In this document: piece after piece, positions 1 through 8,735 of the stretch
Numbering within the stretch: position 1 is the stretch's first letter
Layout of the letters: the number at the start of each line of letters is the position of its first letter
Source of the DNA: JAEUOS01 sp965279115
GTDB lineage: Bacteria > Pseudomonadota > Gammaproteobacteria > Burkholderiales > JAEUOS01
Assembly: GCA_965279115.1 (NCBI GenBank)
Contig: OZ257137.1
Location: 558,001-622,000 of the forward strand
Reading direction: 5' to 3'
DNA length: 64,000 bases
The notes under the pieces: model-generated
Seen by the model: only the letters and a program-made list of their open reading frames with translations
What the model was told of the DNA's origin: nothing
Database searches by the model: none
Translations under genes and position numbers: made by a program

Positions 1-569
1 CGCCTGCGCGAGACCTCGATGAAGGCACAGCCAGTCAGTGGCGACAATGCAGGCAGTTCAATACCGCACAGCATTTCGTCGGCCGCAAGTGCCGTGGTGT
101 AGAGGTTGACGAAAAAGTCGCGTGCCGCCACCCGGCGCGCGCCGCGCAGGGATTGCAATGTCATCACCGCACTCGATGCCAGCATGACCGCCGGCAGTTC
201 CGAAGCGGGGTCCGCATGTGAAAGATTGCCCGCGAGAGTGCCCCGATTGCGTACCTGCGGATGGGCCACGTTGGGCACGGTCTCTGCCAGCAGTGGCTGA
301 TGCGCGGCAACATCGGCAGACCGCTCAAGGGTGCGATAGCGGGTCAGCGCACCGATCGACATCGCAGTTGCGTCGAAATGCAGATTGTCGAGTGCGGCCA
401 AGGGGTTGATGTCGATCAACACCGCCGGCTGGGCGAGCCGGAAGTTCATGGCGGGGATCAGGCTTTGTCCACCCGCCAGAAAGCGCGCCTCATCGCCGAA
501 CTCGGCCTTCCAGGCCAGTGCCTGATCGAGCGATTCGGCGCGCAGGTATTCGAAGGGGGCGGGCTTCAT
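1..569 (-). CDS. FAD-binding subunit of a xanthine dehydrogenase / CO dehydrogenase-type molybdoenzyme (partial)
   Basis: This gene runs off the left edge, so only the N-terminal 189 codons are visible. The protein matches the medium FAD subunit of the xanthine dehydrogenase/CoxM family. An AGGQS motif lies at about residues 32-36, and the second FAD loop, with NRGTLAGNLSHADPASE, lies at about 108-124. Such subunits pass electrons from 2Fe-2S centres to FAD in molybdenum hydroxylases. The partner molybdopterin and iron-sulfur subunits are expected beyond the window. The ATG overlaps the stop of the upstream amidohydrolase as ATGA, so the two are translationally coupled. The family assignment is solid. 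The substrate (purine, other N-heterocycle, CO or aldehyde) cannot be read from this fragment. Confidence 0.88.
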   Translation of the reverse strand, partial: MKPAPFEYLRAESLDQALAWKAEFGDEARFLAGGQSLIPAMNFRLAQPAVLIDINPLAALDNLHFDATAMSIGALTRYRTLERSADVAAHQPLLAETVPNVAHPQVRNRGTLAGNLSHADPASELPAVMLASSAVMTLQSLRGARRVAARDFFVNLYTTALAADEMLCGIELPALSPLTGCAFIEVSRR

Positions 570-1807
570 GCGCGAGCATCCGCAAGGCGTTTCATGGCCG
601 CCGTATCCACAAGCTTGCCGGCGCTGATCACGTGTACCGGTTGCGCATGATGACGCAGGGCTTCGAGGACATCGGGAACGTCCAGCACCACCAGGTTGGC
701 CGGATTGCCGACAGCCAGCACATGGTCTTTCAGGTTGATGGCGCGCGCCGCACGGGTGGTCACCATGTCGTAGAGGGTATCAAGCTCGCCGCGGGTGGTC
801 ATCCACAGCAGGTGCGCGGCCAGGAAGGCCACCTCGCACATGTTGTTGCGCCCGAACGGATAGTAGGCGTCGGAGATGTCATCCTGCCCGAGACACACCT
901 CGACGCCGGCCGCCAGCAATTCCTTGACACGCGCGTGCAAGGGGCCGGTGTGCGGGTCACTCACCACAGGTACCCGCGCCTTCTTGAGCAACTTGCACAG
1001 CTTTTCGAAGTAGGGCATCGCATACAGACTCATTGCCCTGCAATGGTGCGCCAGGCAGCGCCCTTCCCAGCCGCGCCGGAGCGCCTCCACCGCCATCGCC
1101 TCCAGGGTGCGCAAGCCGCCATCCCCGGCGTCGTCCAGCAGCATCGACACATCCTTGCCGAATTCCTGCGCGAGGTCGAACACGACCTTGATGTGCAGGG
1201 CACTGTCGGCGTCGGTCAGTTCTATCCACGGAATCCCGCCAACGACATCCGCACCCAGCTCCATGCTTTGCCGCAGGAGTGCGGCCGCTGCAGGTTCCCG
1301 GACGATGCCGTCCTGGGCGAATGCCACTACCTGCAGGTCGACGATGCCGCGAAACTCCTCGCGCACCGCAAGCAAGGCCTTGACGCCCTCGAGCCGCGCC
1401 TGGCCATCCACGTCGGCCAGGGCACGAATGTGCAGGTTGCCGTTCAAGGCAGCCAGTGCCACGGCGCGCCGCGCGTTGGGAATGATCCACGCAGCGTCAT
1501 AGCGCGCCTTGACCCGCGCAGCCAGTTCAATGGCGCCCAAGGCATGGCCCATGGTGCCGCCCTGGTAGGCCTGCAGGGCCGCGTCGTCCTGCATGTGCAG
1601 TGTGTAAACCTTGCAAAGGTGCAGATGCGGATTGACGAAGGATTCCGTCACCAACATGCCCTCCGCCTCGATTTCCCTGCCCGACGTTGTGGTTATCGAT
1701 GGCTCGATGGCCACGATCCGGCCCCCTGCGATGCCGATGTCCCAAAGAACGCCAGGTTTGCCGCGCAAGGTGGCACGGCGGATCAGGACATCGAGCGCTG
1801 GATTCAT
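566..1807 (-). CDS. Cytosine-deaminase-like amidohydrolase with altered active site
   Basis: This 413-residue protein resembles E. coli CodA over its whole length, including the LQVVAF..G and YPFGRNNM regions. The metal-site histidines H61 and H63 (HLHL), the later AHH pair (254-255) and the Asp in GQDD (309) are visible. The segment equivalent to CodA HCDEIDD reads LLDDAGD, so the expected metal His is Leu and the catalytic Glu is Asp. The reaction may therefore differ from cytosine deamination. I chose the ATG at 1807, which gives a CodA-like N-terminus; the frame is open 14 codons further upstream. It is coupled to the FAD subunit gene, which points to the same N-heterocycle pathway. The family is firm and the substrate unknown. 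Confidence 0.8.
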   Translation of the reverse strand: MNPALDVLIRRATLRGKPGVLWDIGIAGGRIVAIEPSITTTSGREIEAEGMLVTESFVNPHLHLCKVYTLHMQDDAALQAYQGGTMGHALGAIELAARVKARYDAAWIIPNARRAVALAALNGNLHIRALADVDGQARLEGVKALLAVREEFRGIVDLQVVAFAQDGIVREPAAAALLRQSMELGADVVGGIPWIELTDADSALHIKVVFDLAQEFGKDVSMLLDDAGDGGLRTLEAMAVEALRRGWEGRCLAHHCRAMSLYAMPYFEKLCKLLKKARVPVVSDPHTGPLHARVKELLAAGVEVCLGQDDISDAYYPFGRNNMCEVAFLAAHLLWMTTRGELDTLYDMVTTRAARAINLKDHVLAVGNPANLVVLDVPDVLEALRHHAQPVHVISAGKLVDTAAMKRLADARA

Positions 1808-1873
1808 GCACCGCTTCCATGCAAGGTGCATGCCGACGGTGCCAGGCAAACGGCTCGGCTTGCCCGATGCCGG

Positions 1874-2476
1874 CTACATGTTCCTGATGTACTGGGCGAC
1901 CATCTCCTCCTGCGTTTCCGCTGGGGCCAGCGAGCCGGTTTGGTCCTTGAGCATCTGCCCCATGCTTGGCAAAGCCGAGCGTTCCACCTGGGCATCATCG
2001 CGCCACAGATTGGAGCGCATCATCGCCTTGCCGCAGTGCAGGTAGGCCTCCGCCACCGCGATTTCAATCACCAGTCTTGGCGCTTTCTCCGCGCCCGAAA
2101 ACAACTCCAGGTATTCAATTTCGTCGCGCAGTCTTGCCGTGCCGTTGATGCGCAGCGTCTCATCGACCCCAGGAATCATGAATATCAGGCCGACCTGGCC
2201 GGTCGCGAGGATGTTGGTCAGGGTATCGAGCCGGTTGTTGCCCTTGGCGTCCGGAATCAGCAGCGTGTGTGCGTCCGGCACTTTGACAAAGCCCGGTGCG
2301 CCGCCGCGCGGCGAGGCGTCCAGCGCAGTCCCGCCGCCCCCGCTGGCGATCACCAGGAATGGCGCCAGGCTGATGAAACGCCGGCAATGTGTATCGACAT
2401 GGTTCAGCTGCTTGGCCACGGCGCGTGGGTTGGGCGCTGCGTAGAGTTCGCGCAGTCCGTTGATGTCGACAATCAT
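1874..2476 (-). CDS. Pyridoxamine 5'-phosphate oxidase-family FMN protein
   Basis: This 200-residue protein has the split-barrel layout of the PPOX/MSMEG_1061 type. It has a core that binds a flavin-like cofactor (PDAHTLLIPD..GNNRLDT, then GQVGLIFMIPG and ETLRINGTARL) and a C-terminal helical tail. Such proteins bind FMN or F420 and act as oxidoreductases of varied specificity. The start at 2476 is preceded by an AAGGAAG ribosome-binding site 7-8 bases away. A longer open frame upstream would run into the divergent isochorismatase gene. It sits 66 bases upstream of the amidohydrolase on the same strand and is probably in the same catabolic operon. The exact reaction is not known. Confidence 0.75.
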   Translation of the reverse strand: MIVDINGLRELYAAPNPRAVAKQLNHVDTHCRRFISLAPFLVIASGGGGTALDASPRGGAPGFVKVPDAHTLLIPDAKGNNRLDTLTNILATGQVGLIFMIPGVDETLRINGTARLRDEIEYLELFSGAEKAPRLVIEIAVAEAYLHCGKAMMRSNLWRDDAQVERSALPSMGQMLKDQTGSLAPAETQEEMVAQYIRNM

Positions 2477-2586
2477 TGGCGTGCTTCCTTTGCCTGTCCG
2501 GTTGGGAGATGACCGGCTCCGAGTCTGCCTTGCGGGCATGCGCATTGCAAGCCCCATTCATGACTACCCAAACAAGGACATCCACG

Positions 2587-3291
2587 ATGACCGACCATGC
2601 CTACATCTACGGCGAACGCAGCGCCCTGCCTGGCGATCCTGCCTTCGAGTCGTTTCTGGACCCGGCGGCGAGCGCGGTTGTTTCCATCGACATGCACGAG
2701 GGCCACCTGGCGGATTCGCCGGACTGCCCTTGCCCGGCACCGCGGGCACGCGAGATCGTGGCGCCGATTGACGCGTTTCACGAGCAGGTCCGCTTGCTCG
2801 GTGTTCCGTTGATCCATGTACGCACCGTTCTGCGCAAAAGTGGCGTCGACGATGTGCGCGGGAAAGTTGCCGCCTGGCGCCTGGTGTTTCCGCTTCACGT
2901 AGGGCCGATACCGAACGCTGCCGCGCATGCCCTGGAAGGCAGTCCATGGACACAGCTGCGCACCCATGTGGCCGAATCCGACCTGATGGTGGAAACCAAG
3001 AAGCGCCTGTCCGTGTTCTACCCGACCGACATGGATTTCCTGCTGCGCAACCTCGGTACGCGCACGGTGGTCCTCAATGGCGGGTTTACCGACTGTTGCG
3101 TCCTCAATGCGGCTTTCGACGCCTCCAACCACGACTACCGCGTGGTGGTGCTCAAGGACCTGGTGCGCGGCACCAATCCGGAGATGGAGGATGCCGCACT
3201 CAAAATGGTATCGCTGCACCTTGGTCTGGTGATGGACTCCGCCGACCTGCTCGGTGCATGGAGTGTGCGCAAGGCCGGCAGCTGCGGCTGA
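2587..3291 (+). CDS. Isochorismatase-family cysteine hydrolase
   Basis: The product is a 234-residue protein with the isochorismatase-like Rossmann fold. The expected catalytic triad is visible: D35 in SIDMHEGH, K139 in the KKRLSVF segment, and C171 in GGFTDCCVLNAAFDA. The family hydrolyses amides and ureido compounds (nicotinamide, ureidoacrylate, maleamate, N-carbamoyl amines) as well as isochorismate. Among catabolic genes an amidohydrolase role is more likely than isochorismate cleavage. The ATG at 2587 is preceded by AAGGA; an upstream in-frame ATG at 2560 lacks a site. It is divergent from the PPOX gene with about 110 bases between starts, and tail-to-tail with the VOC gene with one base between. 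Substrate unknown. Confidence 0.8.
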   Translation: MTDHAYIYGERSALPGDPAFESFLDPAASAVVSIDMHEGHLADSPDCPCPAPRAREIVAPIDAFHEQVRLLGVPLIHVRTVLRKSGVDDVRGKVAAWRLVFPLHVGPIPNAAAHALEGSPWTQLRTHVAESDLMVETKKRLSVFYPTDMDFLLRNLGTRTVVLNGGFTDCCVLNAAFDASNHDYRVVVLKDLVRGTNPEMEDAALKMVSLHLGLVMDSADLLGAWSVRKAGSCG

Positions 3292-3292
3292 A

Positions 3293-3682
3293 TCATTCAA
3301 GCATGTGATTTATGCGGAAAACATTGCCTTCCGGGTCGAACAGCACCGCCTGGTACCAGTTGTAATAGGTCTTGTAAGGCGCCTTGACCAGCGTGGCACC
3401 GCGCGCGATCGCCTGCGGCACCATGCGGTCGACATCGTCGACCGAGTCGACGTCGATGTTGAGCAGGAACTTCACGCCCCTTGTATCGGCATGCTCGGAG
3501 AGCAGGAGCAGGCCGTAGGCATCCTGTGCGTTGAAGCCCAGGCTGCTCTTGCCGGTGTCGAGGCCGCGGAATATGGGTGAGCGGATCGCCTCGATCTCGG
3601 TGAATCCGAACACCGCCTTGTAGAAATCCGGCAAGGCCTGCAGGTCGCGGGTGAACACGTTGACGTAGGAAAGATGGGCCAT
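3293..3682 (-). CDS. VOC (glyoxalase/bleomycin resistance/dioxygenase) family protein
   Basis: This 129-residue single-module protein has two beta-alpha-beta-beta-beta repeats. It opens with the typical VNVFTRDLQALPDFYKAVFGF and closes with VLFDPEGNVFRINH, where the metal-binding acid and solvent-facing residues of VOC domains sit. Single-module members dimerise and act as lyases, isomerases, epimerases or ring-cleaving dioxygenases. The gene is 21 bases downstream of the 2-oxoglutarate dioxygenase gene on the same strand and is probably co-transcribed with it. The sequence does not allow a choice of reaction. Confidence 0.75.
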   Translation of the reverse strand: MAHLSYVNVFTRDLQALPDFYKAVFGFTEIEAIRSPIFRGLDTGKSSLGFNAQDAYGLLLLSEHADTRGVKFLLNIDVDSVDDVDRMVPQAIARGATLVKAPYKTYYNWYQAVLFDPEGNVFRINHMLE

Positions 3683-3703
3683 GGCGTGGGGAGTCCGTTC
3701 GGA

Positions 3704-4723
3704 TCAGGCGGCGAGGTCTTCTGCTTCCTGGCCCAGGGTGGTCTGGCGCACGAATTTGCTGCGCAGGTGGTCCCCGGAGGACACCGGCGCGTACTTCGCG
3801 GGACGCCCGGGGCCCTGGCAGCTTGCGAGACATTCCACCATTGCATCGTAGTTAGGCTGGTGAAAGAACACCAAGGAGATGCGGTCGCTGTCACCGGCCT
3901 TGTCGGGCGGCGGGTTTACCACGCGGTGCATGGTCGAGATCCAGGTGTCATTGGTCCACTGCATCATGAGGTCGCCGATATTCACCACAAAGGTGCCGGG
4001 TACCGCCGCGATGGGTACCCATACGCCATCGTGGTTGCGCACCTCCAGCCCGCCGGGACGGTTTTCCTGGCGCAGGATGGTGAGGCTGCCGTAGTCGGAA
4101 TGCGCACCGGCGCGCAGTTGCCCGGGCAGCGGCGCCTCCTTCTGGCTCGGATACTTGAGCGCGCGGAACATGCTGATGTGATGGTTGATCTTGTCGTCGA
4201 AAAAATGTTCCGGCAATTCCAGCGCGGCGGCGAACATGCGCATCAAGTCCGCCGCCAGGGTTTCCATGGCGGAAAAATAATCGGTCCATACAGCCTTGAG
4301 ATCAGAAGGATGTGCCGGCCAAAGATTGGGCGCGAAGTGCGGGCCCGCGGCCGGACCGGTGAAATACGGATCGTCGCGCGGCACGTCGGTGGGGCCGATC
4401 GTCAGCGATTCCTTGAGGTCCGGAGGTGCGGGCTCGCCCAGGCTGTAGGACAGGCCTTCGCCACCGACTGCGGAGTAGCCGCGCACCTGGTCGGGCGCGG
4501 GACGATCGACCAGCACCTTTTCCTCGACGGGCCGGCCGAAAAATTCCTGCGCCGTGGCGTAGGTGCGCGCTATGAGTGCATCGGGCACCCGATGCCCGGA
4601 AATGGTGAGGAAGCCGATGTCACGGCAGGCCGCACCGACTTGCGCGGCAACCGCGCGCTTGCCCGCATCGCCGCCCGTGTACCAGGGCGAGATATCGATG
4701 ACCGGAACCGAACCTGATGGCAT
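3704..4723 (-). CDS. Isopenicillin N synthase-like 2-oxoglutarate/Fe(II) dioxygenase
   Basis: The 339-residue product has the two-part layout of the IPNS-like oxygenases. An N-terminal DIOX_N region (VPVIDISPW...DIGFLTISGHRVP, residues 6-47) precedes a 2OG-Fe(II) core. The iron-binding facial triad is H208-x-D210 (AHSDYGSLTIL) and H266 (STMHRV). The R281-x-S283 pair that binds 2-oxoglutarate follows in DRISLVFF. Such enzymes hydroxylate or oxidatively modify small molecules. A strong GGAGG site precedes the ATG at 4723. It is divergent from the ABC importer across a 314-base control region and probably heads a two-gene unit with the VOC protein. The substrate is unknown; the genes around it suggest a nitrogen heterocycle. 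Confidence 0.85.
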   Translation of the reverse strand: MPSGSVPVIDISPWYTGGDAGKRAVAAQVGAACRDIGFLTISGHRVPDALIARTYATAQEFFGRPVEEKVLVDRPAPDQVRGYSAVGGEGLSYSLGEPAPPDLKESLTIGPTDVPRDDPYFTGPAAGPHFAPNLWPAHPSDLKAVWTDYFSAMETLAADLMRMFAAALELPEHFFDDKINHHISMFRALKYPSQKEAPLPGQLRAGAHSDYGSLTILRQENRPGGLEVRNHDGVWVPIAAVPGTFVVNIGDLMMQWTNDTWISTMHRVVNPPPDKAGDSDRISLVFFHQPNYDAMVECLASCQGPGRPAKYAPVSSGDHLRSKFVRQTTLGQEAEDLAA

Positions 4724-5037
4724 GCGTACCTCCTCGGAAAATCAATCAAGGCGCGTCCCCGGGCCACAGGCCCGGCAACTTTCCTCCGCGGACTCGCAAG
4801 ACCTGTACCACGGCATGGTCAACGCATTCGCCAAAGGGCGCACAAGCCTCGCGCACATGCCAGTTCCCACATCCACCCGAGCACGCATGCGCGATCGGCC
4901 CGGGCTATTGGCATAGAACTGGCTTTTCCGGGATACGTGGCACGCTCACCGGGTGACGGATCGGAGCGGATGGGCAGCCGCGAAAACGTGGTGCGCGACG
5001 CGCACCTTTTTCAGGCGGACTCTTCTGGAGCAATCGA
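4724..5037. other. Divergent intergenic control region
   Basis: This 314-base region separates the dioxygenase (minus) from the ABC importer (plus). It contains no convincing open reading frame. It holds a possible sigma-54 promoter (see separate entry), an 11-base inverted repeat TCACC-G-GGTGA at 4946-4956, and a GGAG ribosome-binding site about eight bases before the importer GTG at 5038. I could not find a convincing sigma-70 promoter for the dioxygenase side. Confidence 0.6.
4908..4924 (+). promoter_or_regulatory. Candidate sigma-54 (-24/-12) promoter for the BMP-type importer operon
   Basis: The sequence TTGGCAT followed by TGGCT places GG at 4910-4911 and GC at 4922-4923. This is the exact GG-N10-GC spacing of RpoN promoters, and most of the other consensus positions match. 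Transcription would start near 4935, about 100 bases before the importer GTG. Nitrogen-scavenging transporters are often under sigma-54 and NtrC. I did not see a clear NtrC site upstream, so this is a candidate only. Confidence 0.4.
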
Positions 5038-6126
5038 GTGAACATTCTTCAATCTGCTTTGCACGCAATGGTCGCAACCACCTTCCTCGCGGCAACAAGC
5101 GCAGCTTCGGCGCAGGGCTTCACACTGGACAAGCCCGCGAAGATCGCCTTCATTTACTACGGCCCCAAGAATGACGGCGGCTGGACCCAGGCCTTTGACG
5201 AGGCACGCCCCAAGATCGAAGCTGCGATCGGCCAAAAGATCCCTTTCGTCGAAAACATCCCCGAGGATGCGTTGAAAATCACGCCGGCGGTTGAGAAATT
5301 CATCCAGCGCGGGCACAACGTCATCATCGGCACGGCGTTCGGCTATTCGGAAACCTTCAAGAAGCTGGCCGAGAAGTATCCGAATGTCGCTTTCCTGGAC
5401 GGCTCGGGCACTGTCAACGGTGTGAACCTGCAATCGTTCTACGGCCGCACCTACCAGAGCCAGTACCTGTGCGGCATGGCCGCCGGCGCAGCGTCCAAGA
5501 CAGGCAAGCTCGGCTTTGTCGCCGCCAATCCGTTCGGCGTGGTGAACTGGACCGTCAATGCGTTCCAGATGGGCGCGAAACTGATGAACCCCAAGGCCAC
5601 CACCACGGTGATCTATACCGGCTCGTGGAACGACCCGGTGAAGGAACGTGCCGCAGCTACCGCGCTGGCCGACCAGGGCATCGACGTGATCGGCCAGCAC
5701 GTCGATTCCCCGACGCCGCAAATCGTCGCGCAGGAACGCGGCATCCATGGCACCGGCCATCACCGCGACCTGCGCCAGTTCGCGCCCAAGGCCACCCTGT
5801 GTTCCTCGGTCTGGACCTGGGACAAGTACCTCGTTCCCGCGCTCAAGGCCGTGAAGGCAGGCAACTGGAAAACCGAACCTTACGGCGCCTTCGCCGGCAT
5901 CAAGGAAGGCGGCACCGACATCGCCTGCTGCGGACCGGCCGTGCCCAAGGAGGCGGTGGTCAGGATCATGGCCGAGCGCAAGGCCATCATCGAAGGCAAG
6001 CAGATCTATGCCGGCCCGGTGGTTGATCGCGACGGCAAGGAAAGGGTTGCCGCCGGCAGTGCGCTCTCGGATGGCGACAAATGGAAGATGGAGTGGTTCG
6101 TCCCCGGCGTGATCACGCAGAAATAG
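5038..6126 (+). CDS. BMP-family ABC transporter substrate-binding protein
   Basis: This 362-residue periplasmic protein of the Bmp/PnrA-like family binds nucleosides, purines or related compounds for import. It has an N-terminal signal peptide of about 25 residues ending SAASA. No lipobox Cys is visible, so it should be soluble in the periplasm, not a lipoprotein. The family hallmarks IAFIYYGPKNDGGWTQAFDEAR, IIGTAFGY and FLDGSG are present. The GTG start is chosen because GGAG stands about eight bases upstream and the signal peptide begins immediately. It heads an operon with an ATPase and two permeases, which together make a full importer. Ligand class follows from the family; the exact ligand is unknown. 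Confidence 0.9.
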   Translation: MNILQSALHAMVATTFLAATSAASAQGFTLDKPAKIAFIYYGPKNDGGWTQAFDEARPKIEAAIGQKIPFVENIPEDALKITPAVEKFIQRGHNVIIGTAFGYSETFKKLAEKYPNVAFLDGSGTVNGVNLQSFYGRTYQSQYLCGMAAGAASKTGKLGFVAANPFGVVNWTVNAFQMGAKLMNPKATTTVIYTGSWNDPVKERAAATALADQGIDVIGQHVDSPTPQIVAQERGIHGTGHHRDLRQFAPKATLCSSVWTWDKYLVPALKAVKAGNWKTEPYGAFAGIKEGGTDIACCGPAVPKEAVVRIMAERKAIIEGKQIYAGPVVDRDGKERVAAGSALSDGDKWKMEWFVPGVITQK

Positions 6127-6139
6127 GCGATCCCTCCAG

Positions 6140-7648
6140 GTGTCGATACAGCCGGCACTGCAACTGCGCGGCATCCGCAAGAGCTTCGGCGATTTCGTCG
6201 CGCTTGAAGGTGCCGACTTCACCGCGCAGCGAGGCGAAATCCACGCCCTGCTGGGGGAGAACGGCGCCGGCAAGTCGTCGTTGATGAACGTGGCGTCCGG
6301 CCTGTACGCGCCGGACGCCGGTCGCATGTGGATCAGCGGGGCTGAGGTCAGGCTCTCCGGGCCGCTGGACGCGGCGTCCTATGGTGTCGGCATGATCCAC
6401 CAGCACTACAAGCTGGTGCGGCCATTGAGCGTGGCGGAGAATGTGCTGCTGGGACTGCCGGGCCGGCGCTATCGAAGCGGACTTGCGGAGGTGAAGGCGG
6501 CCATCGCCAGGCACGCGCATGCGATAGGCTTCGAGATCGACGCGGACCGCCGTGTCGATTCCCTTTCGATCGCCGAACAGCAGCGCGTGGAGATCCTCAA
6601 GGCCCTGGTCGCAGCCGCGCGCATCCTGATCCTCGATGAACCGACCGCGGTGCTCACTGACGAGGAGTCGACCGGGCTGCTTGGCACCATGCGGGCTTTG
6701 GCCGCCCAGGGCGCCGCCGTCGTGCTTGTCACCCACAAGCTGCGCGACGTGCTCGACCACGCCGATCAGGTAACGGTGATGCGGGGCGGGAGGAGCGTTG
6801 GCACAGTCGATCCGCGCAAGGTCAGCGCGGCGGAGTTGACCGAACAGGTGGTCGGGGCGGCGGCGCCCTTGGTCGCGCGCACCGCGCTCGCACCGGGCGA
6901 AGCGCAACTGTCGGTGAGGAATCTGGTTTGTGCGCGCGCCGATGGCCACGTTACCGTCGATGGCCTGACGCTGGAGGTGCGGTCGCACCAGATCTACGGG
7001 ATCGCCGGCGTCGGCGGCAATGGCCAGACCGAATTGGTCGAGGCGCTGCTCGGGGTGCGTGCGGCCATTTCCGGCGGGATGGTTGCAGGCGGTACAGGAG
7101 ACATCAGGACGTCATCACCGGCGGAGCGGCGTGACGCCGGGTTCGCCGCCATCCCTGCCGACCGGCATGCCTATGCTTTGGCCGGCGCGCTATCGGTAAC
7201 TGACAATTTCGCCGTGACCCGCCTGCGCTCCGGTCGCTTTGGCTCCTGGGCATGGGTTGACCGCAGCCGCATGGCGCGGGAAACCGCCGCGGCGGTTGCG
7301 GAGTACGAGGTCAAGGGAGTACGCAGCCCGCAGCAACCTGCGCGGCTCCTGTCCGGGGGCAATGCGCAAAAGCTGGTGATCGCACGCGAATTCGCCAGCC
7401 CTCCGCGCGTGGTGATCGCCCACAGCCCGAGCCGCGGGCTCGACATTCGCGCCTGTGCCGATGTGCATCGCCGCCTGGTGGAAGCACGCGCCGCAGGCGC
7501 GGCGGTGTTGCTGGTCAGCGAAGATCTCGAAGAGGTGCTCGCCCTGGCGGATCGTATCGGCGTGATGAACCGCGGCCGCATCGTGGCCGAATTCACCGCA
7601 CCGGCCACCCGGCAGCAGGTGGGGCAGGCGATGGTGGGTCATGCCTGA
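6140..7648 (+). CDS. ABC transporter ATP-binding protein, duplicated NBD (BMP/simple-sugar type)
   Basis: The 502-residue ATPase has two fused ABC modules, as in the YufO and RbsA-like group. The first has a full Walker A (GENGAGKSS, residues 39-47), a signature region (LSIAEQQRVEILKAL) and Walker B (ILILDEPTAVL). The second has the altered P-loop usual for this group (GVGGNGQTE), an LSGGNAQK signature and a Walker B ending in SRGLD in place of DEP, so only one site is expected to hydrolyse ATP well. The GTG start has a poor ribosome-binding site, and translation may depend on the upstream gene 13 bases away. It powers import by the neighbouring permeases. Confidence 0.92.
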   Translation: MSIQPALQLRGIRKSFGDFVALEGADFTAQRGEIHALLGENGAGKSSLMNVASGLYAPDAGRMWISGAEVRLSGPLDAASYGVGMIHQHYKLVRPLSVAENVLLGLPGRRYRSGLAEVKAAIARHAHAIGFEIDADRRVDSLSIAEQQRVEILKALVAAARILILDEPTAVLTDEESTGLLGTMRALAAQGAAVVLVTHKLRDVLDHADQVTVMRGGRSVGTVDPRKVSAAELTEQVVGAAAPLVARTALAPGEAQLSVRNLVCARADGHVTVDGLTLEVRSHQIYGIAGVGGNGQTELVEALLGVRAAISGGMVAGGTGDIRTSSPAERRDAGFAAIPADRHAYALAGALSVTDNFAVTRLRSGRFGSWAWVDRSRMARETAAAVAEYEVKGVRSPQQPARLLSGGNAQKLVIAREFASPPRVVIAHSPSRGLDIRACADVHRRLVEARAAGAAVLLVSEDLEEVLALADRIGVMNRGRIVAEFTAPATRQQVGQAMVGHA

Positions 7649-8735
7649 GGCTGTTGAAGCCGCCGCGATGCCGACCGCACGTCCGCCGCGTCGCTGGCGC
7701 GTGCTGGTCCGTCAGGAAGTATCGCCGTTCCTCAATCTGTCCGTCACCCTGGGTGCGGTCGCCGCGGGCCTTGCCATATCGGCACTCATTCTGGTGGGCG
7801 CGGGGGTGCCGCCGGGCAAACTGGCTGAAGAGTTCATCGTCAATACGCTGTTCGACGAGCAAAGCCTGAAGGCGGTGCTGGCGCAGGCGGCACCGCTCAT
7901 ACTGGTGGGCGTGGGGGCTGCGGTTGCGTTTCGCGTGCGGTTCTGGAATCTGGGGCTGGAAGGTCAGATGATCTGCGGATCGATCGCCGCCGCGGGCATT
8001 GCGCTCAACGACATCGGCCCGGAAGCGGCGCGTCTGCCTCTGATGGCGCTGTGTGCAATGGCAGCAGGCACGTTGTGGGCGCTGGGGCCCGGCCTGCTGC
8101 TGATCCGCATCAAGGTCAGCGAGGTGATCTCCACCCTGCTGCTCAACTATGTGGTGCTCAATTTCCTGCTGCACCTGCTGTACGGGTCATGGAAAGACCC
8201 GAAGGACTCCTTCCCTCACTCGCCGGAATTCGACCTGTTCGAGCGCATCCCGGAGTTCGCTGCCGGCGTCAGCGCCGCCCTCCTCGTGGCCATCGCGGCC
8301 GCCGCCATGGCCTGGTGGCTGGTGCGCGGCATGCGCCTGGGCGTCTATATGCGCTTTGTGCACGCCAACCCGGGCATGGCGTTCGCCGCCGGCGTGCCGG
8401 TGACGGCCGCCATCCTCACGGGCGTGCTCGTGTCGGGCGCGTTCGCCGGATTGGCGGGCTTCTGCATTACAGCCGGCCAGGAAAGCCGGCTCACCCAGTC
8501 CTTCTTCGCGGGCTACGGTTTCTCCGGCATCCTGATCGCCTTTCTGGCGCGCAACAGCCCGCCTATGGCGCTCGTCGTCGCCGTGCTCGTCGCCGTGCTG
8601 TTCGTGGCGGGCCAGAGCCTGCAGGTCTTCTATCAGATCCCTTTCGCCATGGTTCGCCTGATCCAGGCGATCGTGATCATTTGCGTGGCGGCGTCGGAAT
8701 TCTTCCTGCGCTACCAGGTACGTCTGGAGCGCTGA
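7641..8735 (+). CDS. ABC transporter permease 1 (BMP/nucleoside type)
   Basis: A 364-residue inner-membrane protein with about nine hydrophobic segments, of the branched-chain/ribose-type permease superfamily used by BMP-family importers. A short cytoplasmic N-terminus rich in Arg and Pro comes before the first membrane span (LSVTLGAVAAGLAISALILVG). The family-typical FWNLGLEGQM and VSEVISTLLLNY segments are clear. The start overlaps the ATPase gene by eight bases, and the stop overlaps the start of the second permease by one base (TGATG), so translation is coupled along the operon. Confidence 0.9.
   Translation: MPEAVEAAAMPTARPPRRWRVLVRQEVSPFLNLSVTLGAVAAGLAISALILVGAGVPPGKLAEEFIVNTLFDEQSLKAVLAQAAPLILVGVGAAVAFRVRFWNLGLEGQMICGSIAAAGIALNDIGPEAARLPLMALCAMAAGTLWALGPGLLLIRIKVSEVISTLLLNYVVLNFLLHLLYGSWKDPKDSFPHSPEFDLFERIPEFAAGVSAALLVAIAAAAMAWWLVRGMRLGVYMRFVHANPGMAFAAGVPVTAAILTGVLVSGAFAGLAGFCITAGQESRLTQSFFAGYGFSGILIAFLARNSPPMALVVAVLVAVLFVAGQSLQVFYQIPFAMVRLIQAIVIICVAASEFFLRYQVRLER

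Noticed and set aside
518..2512. Open frame of 664 codons on the plus strand at the left side
   Set aside because: It lies opposite the amidohydrolase and PPOX genes, whose motifs are unmistakable; the plus-strand product resembles no family.
5011..6327. Open frame of 438 codons on the minus strand opposite the BMP binding protein
   Set aside because: Opposite a gene with clear signal peptide and family motifs; no own domain.
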